Source: Pontiellaceae bacterium
GTDB taxonomy: Bacteria; Verrucomicrobiota; Kiritimatiellia; Kiritimatiellales; Pontiellaceae
DNA length: 7,472 nt
Direction of reading: 5' to 3'
Assembly: GCA_016937035.1 (NCBI GenBank)
Contig: JAFGWS010000170.1
Coordinates: forward strand, 1 to 7,472
How positions within the stretch are numbered: position 1 is the stretch's first letter; each line of letters starts with the position of its first letter. The notes under the pieces were generated by a model. That model saw only the letters and a list, made by a program, of their open reading frames with translations, did not search any database and was not told the DNA's origin. Both the position numbers and the translations under genes were made by a program. Of the stretch, positions 1 to 6,764 are shown piece by piece.

Positions 1-1
1 G

Positions 2-406
2 ATTATCAAAGAGCCCATCAGCGAAGTCTATCCCGCCGATCTGGATCAGGACGGAGAAGATGAAATTGCCGTGATCGAGCCGTTCCACGGCAGCGCGATG
101 TCGGTGTACAAAGAAATCGGCGGCACTTGGACCAAAATTTACACCGCAGAGCTGGCCTTTGGCCATGGTCTCTGGGCGGGCCGTCTGGGCGGCGAAAACG
201 TCGTGATTGCGGGCAACCGTGCGGATGAGAAAAACCTCGCCTGCTTCAAGGTCACGTCAGCGAGTCCGTTCATGATGGAAGAATCGGTGATCGACGCAGG
301 GTCAGGAACGACCAATATGTCCGTTATTGACACCCCGAACGGGAAAGCGCTGGCCACCTCAAATCCGGGCCACGAGGAATACGCACTTTACACACCGAAT
401 GCATAA
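2..406 (+). CDS. C-terminal part of a VCBS/FG-GAP-like beta-propeller protein (5' end outside window)
   Basis: The frame is open from base 2 to the TAA at 404-406 (134 residues), so the true start lies before the window; the GTG at 71 is an internal codon, not a start. Near the left edge the protein has an acidic DLDQDGEDE loop followed by EIAVIEPFHG, the Asp-rich calcium-loop style of FG-GAP/VCBS propeller blades. The later GHGLWAGRLGG and the C-terminal EYALYTPNA fit, from memory, the end of a family of propeller proteins found beside sugar-acid oxidoreductase genes. Its biochemical role is not known to me. The next gene starts 18 bases downstream on the same strand, so cotranscription and a link to carbohydrate or hydroxy-acid metabolism are likely but inferred. 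Export cannot be judged because the N-terminus is missing. Confidence 0.75.
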   Translation: MIKEPISEVYPADLDQDGEDEIAVIEPFHGSAMSVYKEIGGTWTKIYTAELAFGHGLWAGRLGGENVVIAGNRADEKNLACFKVTSASPFMMEESVIDAGSGTTNMSVIDTPNGKALATSNPGHEEYALYTPNA

Positions 407-424
407 ATTAAGGAGATTATACAC

Positions 425-1306
425 ATGTCAATGAAAGTTGGTTTTATCGGTTTAGGCGTCATGGGCGGACATATGGCCCGGCACCTCAGTAACGCATTCG
501 ACGTCACCGTATTCGACGTAGACGCAGCAAAGGCTGCGCAGCAGGAAAAAGCAAAGAAGGCGGAATCGGTGCAGAAACTGGGCGAGTCGGTCGATGTCGT
601 CCTGCTCTCTCTGCCCAAATCAGAAATTGTTTATGACGTCGTCTGCGGCGCTGAAGGACTCATTCATGTGCTGAAGCCCGGCAGCGCGGTCATCGACACC
701 AGCACCACAGAACCTACCGTGAGCCGCAAGGTCGCTGCGGCTCTTGCAGCAAAGGGCATTGATTTTCTGGATGCGCCGGTCAGCGGCGGTGAGGGTGGGG
801 CACGCGCCGCGGCGCTGGCCTTCATGGTGGGCGGCGACGAGGCGGTGTTCAACAAGTACACGCCCGTTCTCGATGTCATGGCAAAATCCGTGGTGCGGGT
901 TGGCGATATCGGAACCGGCGGCGTGGCGAAGCTGGTGAATAATATGATCGTCGGAGCGACTTTTTCCATCATTGCCGAAGGGTTTGCTCTGGCCATGAAA
1001 AACGGCATCGATCCGCAGGTTATGTACGACGCCATCAAGGACGGCTGGGCCGGCTCGACGGTTTTGAACGTGGCGGCGCCCGGTATTATCAATCAGGACT
1101 ACAAGCCCGGCGGGACCATCGATTTGCTTTTCAAAGATATCGGTTATGCCCTGTCGCTGGCGCGCTCGCAGAATGTGCCGGTACCCGTTACCGCCATTGT
1201 TGACGAAGTATTCAAAACGGCGCGTGCGTCAGGCCGGGGACCCTTCGCGCAGCAGATCATTACCCAGATGTGGGAAAACCTGTTGCACATTGATCGCGAA
1301 GGATGA
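425..1306 (+). CDS. garR: NAD(P)-dependent beta-hydroxyacid dehydrogenase, 2-hydroxy-3-oxopropionate (tartronate semialdehyde) reductase-like
   Basis: This 293-residue protein has the usual length of the beta-hydroxyacid dehydrogenase family. The N-terminal Rossmann motif is GFIGLGVMGGHM (residues 6-17) with an acidic FDVD end of beta2 near 30-33, favouring NAD. The substrate-site signature DAPVSGGEGG is at 116-125. The catalytic lysine is K169 in GGVAKLVNN, with N173 four residues on, and the substrate-binding K237-D238 lies in LLFKDIG. GWAGSTVLN (207-215) and KPGGTIDL (227-234) closely follow E. coli GarR. The likely reaction is reversible reduction of tartronate semialdehyde to D-glycerate, in the cytoplasm; 3-hydroxyisobutyrate or sulfolactaldehyde reductase activity in the same fold cannot be excluded. 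An SD (TAAGGAG, 409-415) nine bases before ATG 425 supports this start; ATG 431 is a weaker alternative. The gene follows the VCBS-like gene closely and converges on flagellin. Confidence 0.88.
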   Translation: MSMKVGFIGLGVMGGHMARHLSNAFDVTVFDVDAAKAAQQEKAKKAESVQKLGESVDVVLLSLPKSEIVYDVVCGAEGLIHVLKPGSAVIDTSTTEPTVSRKVAAALAAKGIDFLDAPVSGGEGGARAAALAFMVGGDEAVFNKYTPVLDVMAKSVVRVGDIGTGGVAKLVNNMIVGATFSIIAEGFALAMKNGIDPQVMYDAIKDGWAGSTVLNVAAPGIINQDYKPGGTIDLLFKDIGYALSLARSQNVPVPVTAIVDEVFKTARASGRGPFAQQIITQMWENLLHIDREG

Positions 1307-1403
1307 ATCGCTTAAGTCTGGCGTAACGGATCAAGATTTATCGCGGATTCTCGACCAGAAGATATCTGTCAGAGTATTTCGTCGGGTGGATTTCTCCGTG
1401 CAC

Positions 1404-1433
1404 AAAAAAACGGAACCCGAAAATCGGGTTCCG
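1404..1433 (-). terminator. Rho-independent terminator of the flagellin gene, possibly bidirectional
   Basis: A perfect 10-bp stem (CGGAACCCGA 1411-1420 with TCGGGTTCCG 1424-1433) encloses a 3-base AAA loop. On the minus strand it is followed by seven U (A run 1404-1410), 24 bases past the flagellin stop. Reading the other way the hairpin is followed only by TCGTTGTT, so it may also slow transcripts from the convergent reductase gene. Confidence 0.92.
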
Positions 1434-1457
1434 TCGTTGTTCATCCAGAGGATGCAG

Positions 1458-2327
1458 TTAGCGAATAAGCTGCAATACACCCTGAGGCAGCTGATTGGCT
1501 TGAGCCAACATGGCTGTGCCGACCTGCTGAAGGATCTGGAACTTCGACATATTGGAAGTTTCCTTGGCTACATCCACATCGCGAATACGACTTTCAGCCG
1601 CCGTAATGTTTTCTTCGTAGTTACGCAGACCATCAAGGGTCTGGTTCATGCGTTTCATTTCAGCACCAACGTCTGCACGCTTGCCGCTGATAAAGTCAAT
1701 CCCGGCATTCACGGCCGTCACTGCTGCAGATGCTCCCGTCTGAGAGGAAACGGAAATGGCACCAGTTGCACTTGAGTCTACAAGTCCCGTCCACGTTGCC
1801 GTTCCGGCTCCTGAAGCATCAAGGTCGGTAGCCGTAGTGGAGGCAAGATCTAAAGCAACTCCAGTGAATTCCTGTCCACCATCTGCACCTACCTGCTGGC
1901 TAACAGCCGTTCCATCGAACAGGGCAATACCGTTAAACTTGCCGGCATCATCAACAACCCGTTTGATTTCGTTCTGCATCGCCTCGAATTCCTTCTGGAG
2001 AACATCCTTGTCGGTCTGCGACTTAGTGCCGTCATTGGCCATGACTGCAATTTCGCCCATACGACCAAGCATATCCTGAACCTTCTGCATCCACGAATCC
2101 GCAGTCTGCAGGTAGTTCAGTTTGTTTTCCACGTTATTCGCCGCAGCCGCCGTATTACGGGTCTGTGCACGCAAACGTTCACTCATGGCTAGGCCGGACG
2201 GATCATCCCCGGCATTGTTAATGCGGCTGCCCGAAGACAGTTTCGACATCGAACTACGCAATCCGCTTACATTGCTTGTGTAGTTTTTCCAGACGTTAAA
2301 CGCCGCAACATTATTTGTAATCTGCAT
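1458..2327 (-). CDS. fliC: Flagellin (flagellar filament protein)
   Basis: The product is 289 residues and is exported by the flagellar type III apparatus to polymerise into the filament. The conserved N-terminal D0/D1 region spans roughly residues 1-140, with LSSGSRINNAGDDPSGLAM at 30-48 followed by SERLRAQ. The C-terminal D1/D0 region spans roughly 205-289, with ESRIRDVDVAKE (245-256) and the hallmark ending ANQLPQGVLQLIR (277-289). The variable surface region (about 141-204) is short, rich in Ala, Ser, Thr and Gly, so the filament should be thin-walled compared with enteric flagellins. No cysteine is present. The start at 2327 is fixed by MQITNN, the usual flagellin N-terminus, and a strong SD five bases upstream; the longer open frame to 2597 is non-coding leader. 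No other flagellar gene is in the window, so this is a stand-alone late flagellar gene with its own promoter and terminator. Confidence 0.96.
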   Translation of the reverse strand: MQITNNVAAFNVWKNYTSNVSGLRSSMSKLSSGSRINNAGDDPSGLAMSERLRAQTRNTAAAANNVENKLNYLQTADSWMQKVQDMLGRMGEIAVMANDGTKSQTDKDVLQKEFEAMQNEIKRVVDDAGKFNGIALFDGTAVSQQVGADGGQEFTGVALDLASTTATDLDASGAGTATWTGLVDSSATGAISVSSQTGASAAVTAVNAGIDFISGKRADVGAEMKRMNQTLDGLRNYEENITAAESRIRDVDVAKETSNMSKFQILQQVGTAMLAQANQLPQGVLQLIR

Positions 2328-2332
2328 GGTAT

Positions 2333-2339
2333 CCTCCTT
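2333..2339 (-). promoter_or_regulatory. Shine-Dalgarno of flagellin
   Basis: On the minus strand AAGGAGG lies five bases before the ATG at 2327. It is a near-perfect anti-16S match and decides between this start and the 90-codon longer open frame. Confidence 0.9.
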
Positions 2340-2431
2340 GGTTTTTATGCAGTTTTCGCTAACTGAGCCGCCCATCCTTGAGCCGCCCTCCGCCGCCCCG
2401 GACCTTCCGAGGCTTTCAACGGGTGGTCTAT

Positions 2432-2458
2432 AAATCGTCCGAGCGGCTATAAACTTAA
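2432..2458 (-). promoter_or_regulatory. Sigma-28 (FliA)-type promoter of flagellin
   Basis: The minus strand reads TTAAGTTT (2458-2451), 11 bases, then GACGATTT (2439-2432). The known FliA consensus is TAAAGTTT-N11-GCCGATAA, so the -35 element matches 7 of 8, the spacing is exact and the CGAT core of the -10 is kept. Transcription would start near 2425, giving a leader of about 98 bases. The assignment rests on consensus match and on position before a flagellin gene. Confidence 0.75.
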
Positions 2459-2521
2459 ACAGGACGCCGCAAAGCGGCATAATTTTCCGCCGACTCCCCA
2501 CGCCTCCGTCCATTTTCCCTG

Positions 2522-2550
2522 TTGCGCTTTTTTTTCGGTACAGGTAAAAC
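2522..2550 (+). promoter_or_regulatory. Weak candidate promoter for ettA
   Basis: TTGCGC (2522-2527) and TAAAAC (2545-2550) are separated by 17 bases and match the housekeeping consensus at 3 of 6 and 4 of 6 positions. The start would be near 2557, about 97 bases before the ettA ATG. No better candidate was seen, and the match alone is weak. Confidence 0.25.
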
Positions 2551-2642
2551 CTGCGCCCGATCTGACATCCGGTACGCGGACGAAGGAAGACCCACAAAAT
2601 CAGGGATCAAAATCATCAATTGTAATTGCTGCAGCGCAGCGC

Positions 2643-2647
2643 AGGAG
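2643..2647 (+). promoter_or_regulatory. Shine-Dalgarno that fixes the ettA start
   Basis: AGGAG lies six bases before ATG 2654. It argues against the 44-codon upstream extension of the same frame. Confidence 0.8.
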
Positions 2648-2653
2648 ACATTC

Positions 2654-4324
2654 ATGGCCGGCGAATATGTTTACACCCTCGAAAACCTGACTAAACAGCA
2701 TGGCGCTAAAACCATCCTCGAAGACGTCAATCTCTCCTTTTTCTTTGGCGCACGAATCGGCGTGATTGGTGGAAACGGATCGGGCAAATCCAGCCTGCTC
2801 AAAATTATGGCCGGGATCGACGATGAATTCATCGGCCAGTGCATCATTGCCAAAAATATTCAGATCGGCTACCTCGAGCAGGAACCACAGCTCACCGCCG
2901 GCAAGACTGTACAGGAAGTCGTGATGGAAGGCGTGGCTGCCCAGCAGGCCAAACTCGACCGCTATGACCAAATCTGGGAACTGCTCGGCGGCGATATTTC
3001 CGACGAAGAATCAGACCGACTCAATAACGAAGTGGCCCGCCTTCAGGATGAGATTGATGCCAATAACCTCTGGGAGCTGGATCGCCATGTGGAAATGGCG
3101 ATGGATGCGCTGCGCCTCCCCGCCGGCGATCAGCTGATTGATGTGCTCTCTGGCGGTGAAAAGCGCCGTGTGGCGCTCTGCCGCCTCCTGCTCCGCAATC
3201 CCGACGTGCTGCTGCTCGACGAACCGACCAACCACTTGGATGCCGAATCGGTCGGCTGGTTGGAAGAACATCTCAAGCGCTTCAAAGGAACCCTGATCGT
3301 TGTAACGCATGACCGCTATTTCCTCTCCAACGTGACCGAATGGATACTCGAACTCGATGCCGGGCGCACCTTCCCCTACAAAGGCAACTATGAAGCGTGG
3401 CTGGAGCAGAAACAATTGATTGCGGAGCAGACCCAGAAACTCAATGCGTCACGGAAAAAGCTGCTCAAACAGGAATTGGAATGGGTGCGTATGAACGCAT
3501 CAAGCCGCCTGACCAAAAACAAGGCGCGTATTAAACGCTACGAAGAGCTCGCCTCGCAGGAATTTGATACCGCCGAAGACAACCTCTCCATCCAGATTCC
3601 CGTCGGGAAACGCCTCGGCACCAAGGTGGTTACGGCACGCAACGTAGCCAAAGCTTTCGGCAACAGACTCCTCTTCGACAACGTCAACTTTGATCTTCCG
3701 CCCGGCGGAATCGTCGGCATTATCGGAGGCAACGGCGCCGGGAAAACCACGCTGTTTAAAATGATTACCGGTCAGGAAACCCCAACCGAAGGAAGCATCG
3801 AACTGGGCGACAGTGTCGACATTTCCTATGTCGGTCAGCTCCGCGACGATCTCGAACCCAACAAAACCATCTGGGAAGAAATATCCGGCGGCGAAGAGAC
3901 GATCGAAGTCGGCGGACGCACGATGAACAGCCGCGCCTACTGCGCCCGCTTTAACTTTAAGGGTGCCGAACAGCAGAAGAAAGTCGGTGTGCTCTCCGGC
4001 GGAGAACGCAACCGCGTTCATCTGGCCAAGCTCCTTCGTCGCGGCGGCAATCTGCTGCTGCTCGACGAACCGACCAATGACCTCGATGTTGCCACGCTCC
4101 GTTCTCTGGAGGAGGGACTGATTAATTTTGGCGGATGCGCCGTGGTCATCAGCCATGACCGCTGGTTCCTCGACCGCGTCGCCACGCATATTCTCGCCTT
4201 CGAGGGCGACGAAGTGCTCTGGCATGAAGGGAACTATGAATGCTTCAAAGAGTTCATGCGGCAGCGGAAGGGCGACAACTGGCAGCCCCATCGCATTCAT
4301 TATCGTCCGCTCAAAAACGGGTAA
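2654..4324 (+). CDS. ettA: Energy-dependent translational throttle protein EttA (ABC-F ATPase)
   Basis: The product is 556 residues, nearly the same as E. coli EttA (555). It has two ABC ATPase domains and no membrane segments. Domain 1 has Walker [10 protein letters not shown] (39-47), signature LSGGE (165-169), Walker B with catalytic E190 in [11 protein letters not shown], and H-loop H219. Domain 2 has GGNGAGKTT (358-366), LSGGE (447-451), catalytic E472 in [12 protein letters not shown], and H501. The linker (about 250-310) carries the EttA-like ELEWVR and [12 protein letters not shown] segments. In E. coli the protein binds the ribosomal E site and gates the first elongation steps according to the ATP/ADP ratio; the same role is inferred here. 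EttA also fits better than Uup or other ABC-F members because of DALRLP before signature 1 and [12 protein letters not shown] before signature 2. The ATG at 2654 has AGGAG (2643-2647) six bases upstream; an in-frame extension to 2522 lacks family similarity. It is transcribed divergently from flagellin. Confidence 0.95.
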   Translation: MAGEYVYTLENLTKQHGAKTILEDVNLSFFFGARIGVIGGNGSGKSSLLKIMAGIDDEFIGQCIIAKNIQIGYLEQEPQLTAGKTVQEVVMEGVAAQQAKLDRYDQIWELLGGDISDEESDRLNNEVARLQDEIDANNLWELDRHVEMAMDALRLPAGDQLIDVLSGGEKRRVALCRLLLRNPDVLLLDEPTNHLDAESVGWLEEHLKRFKGTLIVVTHDRYFLSNVTEWILELDAGRTFPYKGNYEAWLEQKQLIAEQTQKLNASRKKLLKQELEWVRMNASSRLTKNKARIKRYEELASQEFDTAEDNLSIQIPVGKRLGTKVVTARNVAKAFGNRLLFDNVNFDLPPGGIVGIIGGNGAGKTTLFKMITGQETPTEGSIELGDSVDISYVGQLRDDLEPNKTIWEEISGGEETIEVGGRTMNSRAYCARFNFKGAEQQKKVGVLSGGERNRVHLAKLLRRGGNLLLLDEPTNDLDVATLRSLEEGLINFGGCAVVISHDRWFLDRVATHILAFEGDEVLWHEGNYECFKEFMRQRKGDNWQPHRIHYRPLKNG

Positions 4325-4701
4325 TGCGATACGTTGAGCGCGGGATCTCCTCACCCCGCCGGACCGCTACGGAGAGGTTCTTTCCAACCAACGGCTCTTT
4401 CGTTCAATCTGGCTTTCATCTAACGGTTTGGCCCTGTTTTATCTGAAAGGATTGGGGTTCGGGGGCGTTAAGAGCTCTGATTTCTCCCGTCGAGGGAGGC
4501 AGTGGGAAAATTTGCATCGTCAAGAAGAGTGATCGCGCCAGCGATGTTCCAGCAGGGGTATGCTTTCAAGGGGATAGGTGTCAGTGCAGGAATCAGTGAT
4601 TTTGGGATTGCCTTTTCTTTGAGACGCACTTCGGTGAACAACCTGATTTGAGGGCTGTTTTTGCAAAATGCGCTTTTTTGACTTTTTTTTATTATCACCA
4701 C
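4325..4701 (+). other. Intergenic stretch without a convincing gene
   Basis: No open frame here has a good start, an SD and recognisable content. The longest is a 77-codon minus-strand frame (4468-4701) starting with GTG, without an SD, and running up to the tRNA promoter. Weak dyads are visible: CGCTCAA/TTGAGCG (4308-4314 and 4334-4340, overlapping the end of ettA), CTTTCA/TGAAAG (4413-4418 and 4444-4449) and ATCGC-GCCA-GCGAT (4532-4545). None is followed by a clear U run, so I see no confident terminator for ettA. T-rich runs occur at 4674-4690. Confidence 0.5.
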
Positions 4702-4729
4702 TTGACTCGTAAATGGGAATGGGTACTAT
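4702..4729 (+). promoter_or_regulatory. Housekeeping promoter of tRNA-Val
   Basis: TTGACT (4702-4707, 5 of 6) and TACTAT (4724-4729, 4 of 6) are spaced by 16 bases. Transcription would start near 4736, about 15 bases before the mature tRNA. It is preceded by an A/T-rich run (4682-4693) that could act as an UP element. Confidence 0.65.
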
Positions 4730-4750
4730 GTGCGCTCCTTTCGAGGAAAA

Positions 4751-4827
4751 GGGCGGTTAGCTCAGTTGGCTAGAGCATCTGGTTTACACCCAGAGGGTCG
4801 CGGGTTCGAGCCCCTCACCGCCCACCA
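4751..4827 (+). tRNA. tRNA-Val, anticodon UAC, CCA encoded
   Basis: The 77-base cloverleaf is complete. The acceptor GGGCGGT (4751-4757) pairs with ACCGCCC (4817-4823), then discriminator A and encoded CCA (4825-4827). The D stem is GCTC/GAGC and the anticodon stem TCTGG/CCAGA (4778-4782 and 4790-4794). Loop TTTACAC places the anticodon TAC at 4785-4787, reading GUA and other GUN valine codons. The T loop is TTCGAGC. One oddity is a C-U mismatch at the second T-stem pair (4801 and 4815); the other four pairs are Watson-Crick. It has its own promoter and terminator and stands as a single-gene unit. Confidence 0.95.
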
Positions 4828-4832
4828 TATTT

Positions 4833-4863
4833 AAAGCCGAAACCATTGGTTTCGGCTTTTTTT
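4833..4863 (+). terminator. Rho-independent terminator of tRNA-Val
   Basis: A 12-bp perfect stem (AAAGCCGAAACC 4833-4844 with GGTTTCGGCTTT 4848-4859) with a 3-base ATT loop runs into a T run at 4857-4863. It begins six bases after the tRNA CCA. Because the other arm starts with AAA, it may also act weakly on minus-strand transcripts from the flavodoxin gene, for which I see no better terminator. Confidence 0.9.
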
Positions 4864-4947
4864 CAACCCTTTTCGCCGTTCTTTTTGCTGTATGAGCAGG
4901 TTCTGCGCCTCGGTCGGGCAGCGCGTCTGACCCTCCGGTCAGTGGGA

Positions 4948-5571
4948 CTATGCACTCGGTTCTGCCGCAGCAGGGGTCTTCGGTTTGGCAGAATCCAGAA
5001 TGACCTTTCCGAAATCCATAAAATCGGAGCGTTTCATCAGGTCATAGTCTGTCATGCCCATGCTGTTCATCATTTGATAACTTTCCGGTTCCAGCAGGCT
5101 TAACGTAATTCTGCCGTTAAAGCATTTTCCGGGAACCCCGGAAACCTCGGTAAGCTTAGAGAGGTGGCCTTCAATCAGCTGTTTGTCATTTTCCGGACCG
5201 ACAGGTCGTTTCATGTTGCCCATCACACAGAAGAGGCCTCGGATTTTCTCCTTCAACACGGATTTGTTTTTGGCCAGATAGTCCTGCATCTCTTTGGAGA
5301 CCGCGTTGGACCTGATGGAGCCGCCAACCACAATGTAGTCATACTGTGTGGGATCAGGATTTTCGCGCACATCAAATACATCGGCAATGCCGCCCATGCC
5401 TTCAGAGATCCACACACCCGCATCACGGCTTGAACCGCACCATGTGCTGTAGATCACCGCCCATTTTTTATCCGATTTCTTCGGGTAATATTCGAGCGCT
5501 TTACTTTTCTCTGCGATGGCCAAAACGCCCAGTCCTATAATTCCGGCTTTGATGCAGCTTCGTCTTTTCAT
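4948..5571 (-). CDS. Exported flavodoxin-like protein with twin-arginine-type signal
   Basis: The product is 207 residues. The N-terminus MKRRSCIKAG followed by the hydrophobic IIGLGVLAIA resembles a Tat signal (RR-x-x-x-K around residues 3-8), with a possible cleavage after SKA (23-25). The mature part is flavodoxin-like: beta1 WAVIYSTWCGSSRDAG (37-52) sits where flavodoxins hold FMN phosphate, and YDYIVVGGSIRSN (77-89) with VSKEMQDYLAKN and GLFCVMGNM (112-120) follows the order of the HemG/flavodoxin_5 family. The phosphate loop is unusual (TWCGSSRD instead of T-x-T-G-x-T), so FMN binding is likely but not assured. The C-terminus is Pro/Ala-rich. Tat export would fit a protein folded around its flavin before transport, acting in the periplasm or at the membrane; the substrate is unknown. 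SD AGGGAG (5586-5581) lies nine bases before ATG 5571. It appears monocistronic. It is not a typical HemG, which is cytoplasmic-side and has no leader. Confidence 0.75.
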   Translation of the reverse strand: MKRRSCIKAGIIGLGVLAIAEKSKALEYYPKKSDKKWAVIYSTWCGSSRDAGVWISEGMGGIADVFDVRENPDPTQYDYIVVGGSIRSNAVSKEMQDYLAKNKSVLKEKIRGLFCVMGNMKRPVGPENDKQLIEGHLSKLTEVSGVPGKCFNGRITLSLLEPESYQMMNSMGMTDYDLMKRSDFMDFGKVILDSAKPKTPAAAEPSA

Positions 5572-5700
5572 GATTCCTGTCTCCCTTGTTTAAAACCCCA
5601 TTCCAGACGGTACTTGTAAAACACAAGGTCGCATTGAATCAATCCGACAGATCAAAAATCAAACTTCTGTGATGGAGTTGATAAAGCAACACCCTTTCTG

Positions 5701-5759
5701 TAATTCCGCCCTTCGGCGGTTTCCCAGGGTTCGTAGTTCCGCCTTCAGGCGGCTTTTTT
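5701..5759 (+). repeat. Two similar CCGCC/GGCGG hairpins; second one terminator-like on plus strand
   Basis: Hairpin 1 pairs CCGCC (5706-5710) with GGCGG (5715-5719) across CTTC. Hairpin 2 pairs CCGCC (5739-5743) with GGCGG (5748-5752) across TTCA and is followed by C and six T (5754-5759). Both are preceded by GTARTTCCGCC, so they look like two copies of one short palindromic element 33 bases apart. Hairpin 2 would terminate plus-strand transcripts, yet no plus-strand gene ends nearby. On the minus strand neither is followed by U, so they are poor terminators for the gene ending at 5797. Confidence 0.6.
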
Positions 5760-5796
5760 CGCATCTTAATCCAGAATTTTCTCTTTAAACTCCGTG

Positions 5797-6420
5797 TTAT
5801 TGGTAATCTTTTGTACTGATTTGGTTCTCCGACTTGTTTCCGTTTACAACAACAGCATTGCTTTTGCTTACTGAATCTTCCACCTCTCCGTATGAATCTC
5901 TGAACATGGGGTTAATGTTTATACGCTGATTTATCTTCACATTGCATTCGATAAATACAATATAAACGTACACTCCTATAATGTTCTCCGTATGGACTTG
6001 CTTCTTTATCGCCACCTTTTGCATCATAATGCCTGAAGATTCAATGTTTACATACCCAAAGTACTCAATTATGTCATACTTTCCACGTGAATGCTTAAAT
6101 CGAACATTTATATCTCCATACTCAGTTGGTGCAACTTCAGATTCTATTTCAAATGACATGTCATTTATCTTTATAAAATCTGAATCGTAACTTACTGGAA
6201 CTACTTTTTTATATTCAATAAGCACTTTTTCATTTACCCCTGAATTCCTGAATTCGGATACTATATCGTTTGTTGAACCAAGGCGAATTTCGGCCAGTTC
6301 GGGTAACGAGGTACAATCAAACTCAGAGATTTTGACAATGAGATTAGTCGTGCTTCCATCCGCATAGAGAGCAGGACCAATGCAACACAAAAGAACTACT
6401 GCCAATTGGATATATTTCAT
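5797..6420 (-). CDS. AT-rich secreted protein of unknown function, downstream of RHS remnant
   Basis: The product is 207 residues and I do not recognise its family. MKYIQLAVVLLCCIGPALYA (1-20) is a clear Sec signal peptide, cleaved probably before Asp21; the two adjacent Cys (12-13) do not form a proper lipobox. The mature part is predominantly alternating hydrophobic/polar, suggesting beta strands, with Lys/Glu-rich turns; YVNIESSGIMMQKVAIKK and IIGVYVYIVFI (148-158) look like core strands. A distant likeness to secretin-type beta domains is possible but unsupported. The start at 6420 is chosen because GGAGG lies seven bases upstream and the signal peptide begins there; ATG 6462 would add 14 residues before it. 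Base use differs from the neighbours: 6121-6180 has 18 G/C of 60, while 2881-2940 inside ettA has 37 of 60, a sign of transfer. It follows the tip-like frame of the RHS remnant by 38 bases, the place where RHS immunity genes sit. Confidence 0.6.
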   Translation of the reverse strand: MKYIQLAVVLLCCIGPALYADGSTTNLIVKISEFDCTSLPELAEIRLGSTNDIVSEFRNSGVNEKVLIEYKKVVPVSYDSDFIKINDMSFEIESEVAPTEYGDINVRFKHSRGKYDIIEYFGYVNIESSGIMMQKVAIKKQVHTENIIGVYVYIVFIECNVKINQRININPMFRDSYGEVEDSVSKSNAVVVNGNKSENQISTKDYQ

Positions 6421-6426
6421 CTTCTG

Positions 6427-6435
6427 CCCTCCCTT
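6427..6435 (-). promoter_or_regulatory. Shine-Dalgarno that fixes the start of the secreted protein
   Basis: The minus strand reads AAGGGAGGG, with GGAGG seven bases before ATG 6420. It favours this start over the upstream ATG 6462. Confidence 0.8.
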
Positions 6436-6458
6436 TTCTCTTTCCACTCCAGATAGTA

Positions 6459-6764
6459 TCATTTTTTCGTCCCATCTCTAATAGCAATACTTTCGTTCCT
6501 AGCACTAACGTAATCTTTTGGAACAGAATAGCCTTGTAACGTATAAACAGGCTCTCCCATTTTTATTACGTCCCTTCCATCTTTATCTTTCTTTACACTG
6601 AATACGCCACGCAATTCTCCTTTAGCCGCATCCTTCCATTTACCACTCTGGTCTAGTTTCTTGCCCATTCCAAAATGCTCATCATCTGCACTTATAATAG
6701 GCCATGGGGAGAATGGTGGTAAAGGAGTCGCACATCCATGTGTACAAATATCAGGACCGTCTAC
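6459..6764 (-). pseudogene. Frame downstream of the RHS break: possible RHS tip remnant
   Basis: This frame is open for 101 codons to a TGA at 6461-6459. It begins with VDGPDICTH, which can be read as a worn form of the VDGPNxYTY segment that follows the conserved DP-x-GF part of RHS cores (Cys and His codons TGT and CAT are each one transition from Tyr). The rest, including DDEHFGMGKKLDQSGKW and VKKDKDGRDVIKMGEP, is hydrophilic, Lys-rich and unrecognised. The only early ATG (6668) has no clear SD, so it is probably not an independent gene. Its stop overlaps the ATG at 6462 by the ATGA arrangement, and it is AT-richer than the core. A variable C-terminal tip of an RHS toxin is the best reading; a random open frame is possible. 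Confidence 0.4.

Noticed and set aside
2328..2597. 90-codon N-terminal extension of flagellin
   Set aside because: Flagellins begin at MQITNN-type sequences, and the SD and the sigma-28 promoter lie within the extension.
2522..2653. 44-codon N-terminal extension of EttA
   Set aside because: The sequence has no likeness to EttA, and a good SD precedes ATG 2654, where [10 protein letters not shown] matches the family start.
3500..4354. 284-codon minus-strand frame opposite ettA
   Set aside because: It is antisense to a strongly conserved gene and its composition is that of a shadow frame in high-G+C coding DNA.
4468..4701. 77-codon minus-strand frame
   Set aside because: It starts at a GTG without an SD, overlaps the -35 edge of the tRNA promoter, and shows no recognisable motif.
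4927..4942. Hairpin CTGACC/GGTCAG as flavodoxin terminator
   Set aside because: It lies just after the stop, but the minus strand continues with GC-rich sequence and no U run.
5606..5632. Operator candidate CTTGT-GTTTT-ACAAG upstream of the flavodoxin gene
   Set aside because: It is only a 5-bp dyad, no promoter could be placed relative to it, and no known regulator site matches.
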